A DNA stretch of 64,000 nt from Dyella sp. 2HG41-7. GTDB lineage: Bacteria > Pseudomonadota > Gammaproteobacteria > Xanthomonadales > Rhodanobacteraceae. This document shows, piece after piece, positions 59,279 through 64,000 of the stretch. The stretch is taken from NCBI RefSeq assembly GCF_021390675.1, contig NZ_JAJEJV010000004.1, positions 2,108,001 to 2,172,000 on the forward strand, read 5' to 3'. The position numbers were made by a program, and so were the translations under genes. How positions within the stretch are numbered: position 1 is the first letter of the stretch; every line of letters starts with the position of its first letter. The notes beneath the pieces were generated by a model. That model saw only the letters and a program-made list of their open reading frames with translations, was not told where the DNA came from and did no database searches.

Positions 59279-60137
59279 AACTCACCTTCTTGCGCGAAAA
59301 CATGATGCGGGTCAGCAGGCTCAACGCCAGCACGAACAAGGTAATCAGCAGCGCGCCTGCCCAGGCGATCGCGTGCAGTGCCGGATTCGGGTCGTTGGTG
59401 TACTGATAAATGGTGACAGGCATGCTGGCCATCTTGTCCAGCGGATGCACGGTCATAAAGTTGTTGCCGAACGCGGTGAACAGCAGCGGCGCCGTTTCGC
59501 CGGCGAGGCGAGCCAGCGCCAGCAGCACGCCGGTGAGAATGCCGGAGAACGCCGCGCGGATGAGCACCTGCACGGTCAATTTCCACTGCGGTATGCCCAG
59601 CGACAGCGCCGCTTCGCGCAACGTGCCAGGCACCAGCTGCAGCATTTCGTCGGTCGTGCGCACGATCACCGGCAAACCGATCAACGCCAAAGCCACGCTG
59701 CCGGCGAAACCGGAAAACGTGATGCTACCGTTGGTGAGCTCGGTCGTCGGCAACACGATGATCACGTAGACGAACAGACCCAACACGATCGACGGCGCCG
59801 ACAAGAGAATGTCGTTGAGGAAGCGGACCGATGCGCCAAGTCGCGTTGAGTTTGCGTACTCGGCGAGATACGTGCCGGCCAATACGCCGATTGGCGCGCA
59901 GATCAGTAGCGCCATCAGATCCATGATCAAGCTGCCGACGATGGCGTTGGCTAAACCGCCTTGATCGGCATACGCCGTGATCTTGGTGAACAGCGTCGGC
60001 TTCAGCGCCTCCAGACCATTCTCCGCGGTGATCCAAAGGATCCACACCAGAAAGATCAGGCCGATAAGGGTGGCGATTCCGCTAAGCACCAACGCAATAA
60101 TGTTGGTGGCATTGCGGCGAGCGTAAATGGCGGACAT
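59271..60137 (-). CDS. pstA: Phosphate ABC transporter permease
   Basis: 288 aa, six transmembrane helices, binding-protein-dependent permease motif ([29 protein letters not shown] region, with EAA...G). Start chosen at 60137 because it overlaps the pstC stop by one base and gives the usual N-terminus. Forms the channel with PstC. Confidence 0.95.
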   Translation of the reverse strand: MSAIYARRNATNIIALVLSGIATLIGLIFLVWILWITAENGLEALKPTLFTKITAYADQGGLANAIVGSLIMDLMALLICAPIGVLAGTYLAEYANSTRLGASVRFLNDILLSAPSIVLGLFVYVIIVLPTTELTNGSITFSGFAGSVALALIGLPVIVRTTDEMLQLVPGTLREAALSLGIPQWKLTVQVLIRAAFSGILTGVLLALARLAGETAPLLFTAFGNNFMTVHPLDKMASMPVTIYQYTNDPNPALHAIAWAGALLITLFVLALSLLTRIMFSRKKVSYE

Positions 60138-61108
60138 CAGCGACCCTCCTTGCGAGCGAGCTGACGCAGCATGAGGCGCGCGACCAGCAACACGATGAAG
60201 GTCACCACGAACAGCAGGAAGCCGAGCGCGATGAGCGCGGAACGATGCAAACCCACCGCTTCGTTGAATTCGTTGGCGATGCTCGAAGAGATCGAGGTGC
60301 CTGGCATCAACAACGATGCCGTGATGTTGTACGAATTGCCCAGCACGAACGTGACTGCCATGGTTTCGCCGAGCGCGCGGCCCAGACCCAGGAAGATACC
60401 GCCGATCACCGCCGAGCGGGTATAGGGCAACACGATGTTCCACACCACTTCCCACGTGGTGGATCCCAGCGCGTACGACGATTCTTTAAGACGCGCCGGT
60501 ACGGTTTGGAACACTTCGCGCATCACCGAAGAAATAAACGGCAAAATCATCACGGCCAGCACGATGCCCGCGGTAAGCAGGCCAAGACCCAGTGGCGGCC
60601 CTTGGAATAAAGCGCCGATAACAGGAATGTTACCGAGCGTGTCGTTGAGCGTCGGTTCGATGTTGGCCATGAACGGCACGAAAACGAACAAGCCCCACAT
60701 GCCGTAAATGATCGAAGGAATGCCCGCGAGCAATTCAATCGCGGAACTAACCGGGCCGCGCATCCAATTGGGCGCGATCTCGGTAAGAAAGAGTGCGATG
60801 CCGAAGCTGACAGGCACGGCGAGAATCAGCGCGATCAGCGACGTCACCAAGGTGCCGACGATGGGGGCGAGCGCGCCGAACTGGTTTTCGACCGGGTTCC
60901 AGTCGGAACTCAGCAAGAAATGGAAGCCATCCGTGAACAGCACTTCGCGGCCGCCCCACAGTGTGGACAGCGCGGCGCCCAGCAGTGCCGCCAGCACCAG
61001 CAACGCGCAGAAGCGCAACAGCATTCGAAAGAGAAAATCGTGGCGGGCGTCTGTGCGCGAACGATGTTCGGTATCGCGAGGGACCGGTTCGGCACTTATT
61101 GCAGACAT
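60137..61108 (-). CDS. pstC: Phosphate ABC transporter permease
   Basis: 323 aa, six transmembrane helices; permease motif YALGSTTWEVVWNIVLPY and LGRALGETMAVTFVLGN near the C-terminal third. About 105 bases downstream of pstS with a strong hairpin between. Confidence 0.95.
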   Translation of the reverse strand: MSAISAEPVPRDTEHRSRTDARHDFLFRMLLRFCALLVLAALLGAALSTLWGGREVLFTDGFHFLLSSDWNPVENQFGALAPIVGTLVTSLIALILAVPVSFGIALFLTEIAPNWMRGPVSSAIELLAGIPSIIYGMWGLFVFVPFMANIEPTLNDTLGNIPVIGALFQGPPLGLGLLTAGIVLAVMILPFISSVMREVFQTVPARLKESSYALGSTTWEVVWNIVLPYTRSAVIGGIFLGLGRALGETMAVTFVLGNSYNITASLLMPGTSISSSIANEFNEAVGLHRSALIALGFLLFVVTFIVLLVARLMLRQLARKEGR

Positions 61109-61144
61109 GCTTTGCGTATTCCGCGTTCGGTTTCAATCAGAACG

Positions 61145-61171
61145 ACGCGCGCAACGTAACGTTGCGCGCGT
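61145..61171. repeat. Hairpin between pstS and pstC
   Basis: ACGCGCGCAACG-TAA-CGTTGCGCGCGT, 12-bp perfect arms. No T-run; likely attenuates or stabilises the pstS mRNA so that the binding protein is made in excess. Confidence 0.6.
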
Positions 61172-61212
61172 CGCAGGTTTGCGCTGCTGCTGTCCTTGCG
61201 GCAGCGGGCAGC

Positions 61213-62247
61213 TTACATCTTGTATTCGCCGGACCAGTAGGTCTCGATCTGCTGCACCAGCGTAGCGGGGAGCGGAACATAGTCGAGCGCGCGGGCCGAA
61301 TCCTGGCCGTGCTCGTACGACCACTTGAAGAAGTCGAAAGCAACCTTGGTGTTGGCGGCGTTCTTCGGCGTCTTGTACATGATCACCCACGAGGTGGCGG
61401 TAATCGGCCATGCGTCGGCGCCCGGTGCGTTGGTCATCAACAAGTTGAAGTCCTTCGCGCTCTTCCAGTCGGCGGTGTTGGCGGCAGCCTGGAAGCTGGC
61501 GATGGTCGGTTCGACCACGTTGCCGGCCGCGTTCTTCATCTTGGCGTAGCCCAGCTTGTTCTGCACGGCGTAGGCGTATTCCACATAACCGATTGAATTC
61601 GGAATCTGCTTGATGTAAGCGGAAACACCTTCGTTGCCCTTGCCGCCGATACCGGTCGGCCACTGCACGGCGGTGCCTTCACCCACCTTCGACTTCCAAT
61701 CCGCGCTCACCTTCGAGAGGTAGTCGGTGAAGTTGAAGCTGGTGCCCGAACCATCCGAACGATGCACCACGAAAATCTTGGAGCTCGGCAGATGTGCGCC
61801 GGGGTTGAGCTTGGCGATCGCCGGATCGTTCCAGGTGGTGATCTTGCCGAGATAGATGTCGGCCAGCGTGGTGCCGTCGAGCACCAGCGCGCCCGGCGCA
61901 ACACCGGCAACGTTGAACGCCGGCACGATGCCGCCGATCACGTCGGGGAACTGGCCCAGACCGAACTTGGCGAGATCTTCCGCCTTCAACGGCATATCGG
62001 AAGCGCCGAAATCGACCGTGCCTGCCTTGATCTGCGCGATGCCGCCGCCGGAACCGATCGACTGATAGTTGATGTGGTTGCCAGTCTTTTCGGCGTACGC
62101 CGCCGACCACTTGGAGATCACCGGATACACGAAGCTGGAGCCCGCACCCGTGATATCGGTAGCGTGGGCGCTCATGCCGAACAGCGACGCGGCGACCGCA
62201 ATGGCGATCGTGCCGAGGCGCGACGGGAGTTTGAATGAATTCAACAC
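61213..62247 (-). CDS. pstS: Periplasmic phosphate-binding protein
   Basis: 344 aa with signal peptide ending SAHA. Phosphate-binding loops ITGAGSSFVYPV, SIGSGGGIAQIKAGTVDFGASD and VHRSDGSGTSFNFTDYL. AAGGAG lies before the ATG. First gene of the operon, with a Pho box upstream. Confidence 0.97.
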   Translation of the reverse strand: MLNSFKLPSRLGTIAIAVAASLFGMSAHATDITGAGSSFVYPVISKWSAAYAEKTGNHINYQSIGSGGGIAQIKAGTVDFGASDMPLKAEDLAKFGLGQFPDVIGGIVPAFNVAGVAPGALVLDGTTLADIYLGKITTWNDPAIAKLNPGAHLPSSKIFVVHRSDGSGTSFNFTDYLSKVSADWKSKVGEGTAVQWPTGIGGKGNEGVSAYIKQIPNSIGYVEYAYAVQNKLGYAKMKNAAGNVVEPTIASFQAAANTADWKSAKDFNLLMTNAPGADAWPITATSWVIMYKTPKNAANTKVAFDFFKWSYEHGQDSARALDYVPLPATLVQQIETYWSGEYKM

Positions 62248-62333
62248 AGTGGCTCCTTAGGAGGTATTTAGCGAGTGAAAGCCTGCGACCCGCGTATTGC
62301 AGAGGTTATGTGTTGCAATGAGATGAGATGAAT

Positions 62334-62351
62334 ATGTCAGCTTGATGACAA
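62334..62351 (-). promoter_or_regulatory. Pho box upstream of pstS
   Basis: Minus-strand TTGTCAT-CAAG-CTGACAT: two 7-base half-sites with 11-base period, 11 of 14 positions or better against CTGTCAT/CTGTCAC. It lies about 87 bases upstream of the pstS ATG, in line with PhoB activation. Confidence 0.65.
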
Positions 62352-62378
62352 TCGCAAATTCTTGACGTAATCCGGTCA

Positions 62379-62516
62379 CTTAGGGCCTGTTTGCACGCAT
62401 TGCGTGGCCTGCGCCGGGAGCCGTTTGCGCGCCAGCTACATCGTCGCCTCGCACTACCACCTGTCGGCTACTCCACGGCAACGCGTGCTACCTAAATAGT
62501 ACGGGCAGGCCCTAAG
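62379..62516. repeat. 138-bp MITE/REP-like element with 11-bp terminal inverted repeats
   Basis: CTTAGGGCCTG at the left and CAGGCCCTAAG at the right. The right end overlaps the rnt stop codon. No gene inside; internal GC-rich inverted stretches. It lies upstream of the pstS Pho box. Confidence 0.5.
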
Positions 62517-63171
62517 GCAGTTCGGAGCCCACGCGATCAAGCTCCAGCAACTCCAGCGAGCGAAGCCGGTTGACGATCCGACAGAACAGCAGCGCGGTGC
62601 GCTCGGCGTCATAAATAGCGGAGTGGGCTTCGCGCGAATCAAAGGTGTAACCGGCGGCGAGCACGGCCTTGCTCAGCACGGTTTGTCCATAGAGCAATCC
62701 ACTGAGCGTGGCGGTATCGAAACAGCTGAAAGGATGGAACGGATTGCGCTTGTGGTTGACGCGGCGCACGGCTGCATTGAGAAATCCAAGATCGAACGCG
62801 GCATTGTGGCCGACCAGGATCGCGCGCTGGCATTCGTTGCTGCGCACGGCTGCGCGTACTGCTTGAAAGATATGGTCGAGCGCGGTGCGTTCGTCCAATG
62901 CGCCTCGCAGAGGGTTGTCCGGGTCGATCCCCGTGATCTCCAAGGCGCGTGGATCGATATTTGCGCCTGGAAACGCCTCGACATGCGTGGATACCGCCGG
63001 GTGCGGATAGAGGTTGCCCTCCTGATCCATGCCGATGGTGACGGCGGCGATTTCAAGCAATGCGTCGTGCTCGGCGTCGAATCCTCCGGTCTCCACGTCC
63101 ACGATCACTGGCAGGAAGCCGCGGAAACGATCGGCCATTCGGGCCGCCAAGCTGTTAGTGAGTTGCTCCAT
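62512..63171 (-). CDS. rnt: Ribonuclease T
   Basis: 219 aa DEDDh exonuclease maturing tRNA 3' ends. Exo motifs [19 protein letters not shown] and [10 protein letters not shown] are present. Its stop codon is within the terminal repeat of the 138-bp element. Confidence 0.95.
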   Translation of the reverse strand: MEQLTNSLAARMADRFRGFLPVIVDVETGGFDAEHDALLEIAAVTIGMDQEGNLYPHPAVSTHVEAFPGANIDPRALEITGIDPDNPLRGALDERTALDHIFQAVRAAVRSNECQRAILVGHNAAFDLGFLNAAVRRVNHKRNPFHPFSCFDTATLSGLLYGQTVLSKAVLAAGYTFDSREAHSAIYDAERTALLFCRIVNRLRSLELLELDRVGSELP

Positions 63172-63272
63172 CGCGCAAGCATATCAGTCGGCCTGTCTAA
63201 GCTGATGCGAACGGCGTTTTTACAGGCGCGCGCGGCGACATTGATGACGAACCGTATGTTTTTGTCTTCGTT

Positions 63273-63290
63273 CTGTCACATAACATCCAT
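63273..63290 (+). promoter_or_regulatory. Possible partial Pho box upstream of porin
   Basis: CTGTCAC-ATAA-CATCCAT: the first half-site is perfect, the second weak. It lies about 107 bases upstream of the porin ATG. Weak evidence only. Confidence 0.3.
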
Positions 63291-63396
63291 CTAACGGTAA
63301 AGCTCCCGCCCGATCATGCGCCCCAACCCGCAGGCCGCTCCCAGGGGAATGTGCTGAGAAGCCTTGCGGTTCCATTGATAAAGCGGAGACAACAAC

Positions 63397-64000
63397 ATGC
63401 GTTCCAAGATGCTCACGGTAGCCATTGCTGCCGGTTTGGGCTTGACCAGCGTTACGGCGCCTGTGTCGGCACAAACATCCAACAAGAAGGTGTCCGTCAG
63501 CGCTTCTGAACTGGCGCAGATGAAGGCAGAAATCCAAGCATTGGAGCAGAAGGTTCAAGACCTGGAGTCCCAGCAGCAGGCTGCACAGCAGGCGCAGGTT
63601 GAAACGGCTCAGTCCGTGCAGGCCACGCAGGCTCAGGTGGCGGCCACGCAGACTCAGGTCGCTGCCGCTACGACGGCTGCGAAGCAGCACTCGGGCGACA
63701 TCCTGGGTGGCAGTGGTGGCGTGAAGTGGACGTTCGGCGGCTTCCTGGCTGCTGAAACGGCGTACCGCTCGCGCGACACCGCCGACGATATCGCGACCAA
63801 GTTCACCGCCATTCCGTTCCAAGGCGGCACGACCACCGCGCCGATCAACACGGGCACCGGCGCGACCACGGCTTACCCGGTCACCAACGCCAAGAATGAT
63901 CAGTTCGTCTACAGCGCGCGCCAGAGCCGCCTGTCGATCAAGGCCGAAGGCGACATCAACGATTCCACGCACGTCACTGGCTACTACGAGACGGACTTCC
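63397..64000 (+). CDS. Coiled-coil outer-membrane porin (DcaP/OprP-like), 3' truncated by window
   Basis: At least 201 residues. Signal peptide ending VSAQ, a coiled coil (about residues 33-85, ELAQMKAEIQALEQKVQDLE), then the first strands of a beta barrel (VKWTFGGFLAAETAYRS and QSRLSIKAEGDINDSTHVTGYYETDF). N-terminal coiled coils are typical of trimeric DcaP-like and some OprP-like porins. The nearby pst operon and a Pho-box-like site hint at phosphate uptake, but the substrate cannot be told. Confidence 0.8.
   Translation, partial: MRSKMLTVAIAAGLGLTSVTAPVSAQTSNKKVSVSASELAQMKAEIQALEQKVQDLESQQQAAQQAQVETAQSVQATQAQVAATQTQVAAATTAAKQHSGDILGGSGGVKWTFGGFLAAETAYRSRDTADDIATKFTAIPFQGGTTTAPINTGTGATTAYPVTNAKNDQFVYSARQSRLSIKAEGDINDSTHVTGYYETDF

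Overview
The window looks like a chromosome of a GC-rich gammaproteobacterium of the Xanthomonadales/Lysobacterales, most likely Rhodanobacteraceae (Dyella/Luteibacter/Rhodanobacter-like). The family-level assignment is inference from the core genes (rnd, a formylglycine-generating-enzyme-like protein, rnr-rlmB, pstSCAB-phoU, rnt, a coiled-coil porin) and from the style of the mobile elements. About three quarters of the window is mobile DNA: two unrelated integrated elements separated by a short core segment.

Element 1 (1 to about 32.6 kb; left end outside the window) abuts a disrupted tRNA-Ala locus next to rnd. It carries a MobF/TrwC relaxase-helicase, a run of small membrane and coiled-coil proteins, a leftward operon of a glycine-zipper protein plus pilin-like proteins ending in a modular, proline-rich, repeat-bearing pilin, and a YadA-type trimeric adhesin with a collagen-like stretch. 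A control region follows, with an XRE regulator, three copies of one 15-bp palindrome and a Cys-rich mini-protein. Then comes a defence/DNA-damage island: a single-chain (type ISP) restriction-modification enzyme with an Abi_C/HEPN-like partner, a 29-aa membrane mini-protein, an orphan protein, a large SRAP protein, a UmuD-X-UmuC operon whose UmuD has a 50-residue N-terminal extension behind a perfect long palindrome, a two-gene Gabija system, and a transglutaminase-like protein. A recurrent promoter-like motif (TTGCCAACCGGCNATTTT) precedes several of its transcription units. No integrase or type IV secretion genes lie inside the window.

Core segment 1 (32.6-35.9 kb) holds tRNA-Ala(CGC), a tRNA-Ala 5' half, rnd and a SUMF1-domain protein. 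Element 2 (35,927-51,885) is about 15.9 kb long, bounded by a 20-bp repeat of the 3' end of tRNA-Leu(CAG). It encodes a P4-type integrase next to its attachment site, with matching arm-type repeats at both ends. It also encodes an AlpA-like regulator, a primase zinc finger and DnaB/RepA-like helicase followed by iteron-like repeats, a small virion-like block (baseplate-hub-like protein and a long protein with a C-terminal lytic transglycosylase) without head, terminase or portal genes, an AT-rich cargo islet with a HEPN-like protein, and a second Cys-rich mini-protein/SRAP pair homologous to that in element 1.

Core segment 2 (51.9-64.0 kb) contains tRNA-Leu, rnr-rlmB-small membrane protein, a GT39-like membrane glycosyltransferase, the phosphate operon pstSCAB-phoU (leftward, with a Pho box in front of pstS), rnt, and the start of an outer-membrane porin gene cut by the window end.
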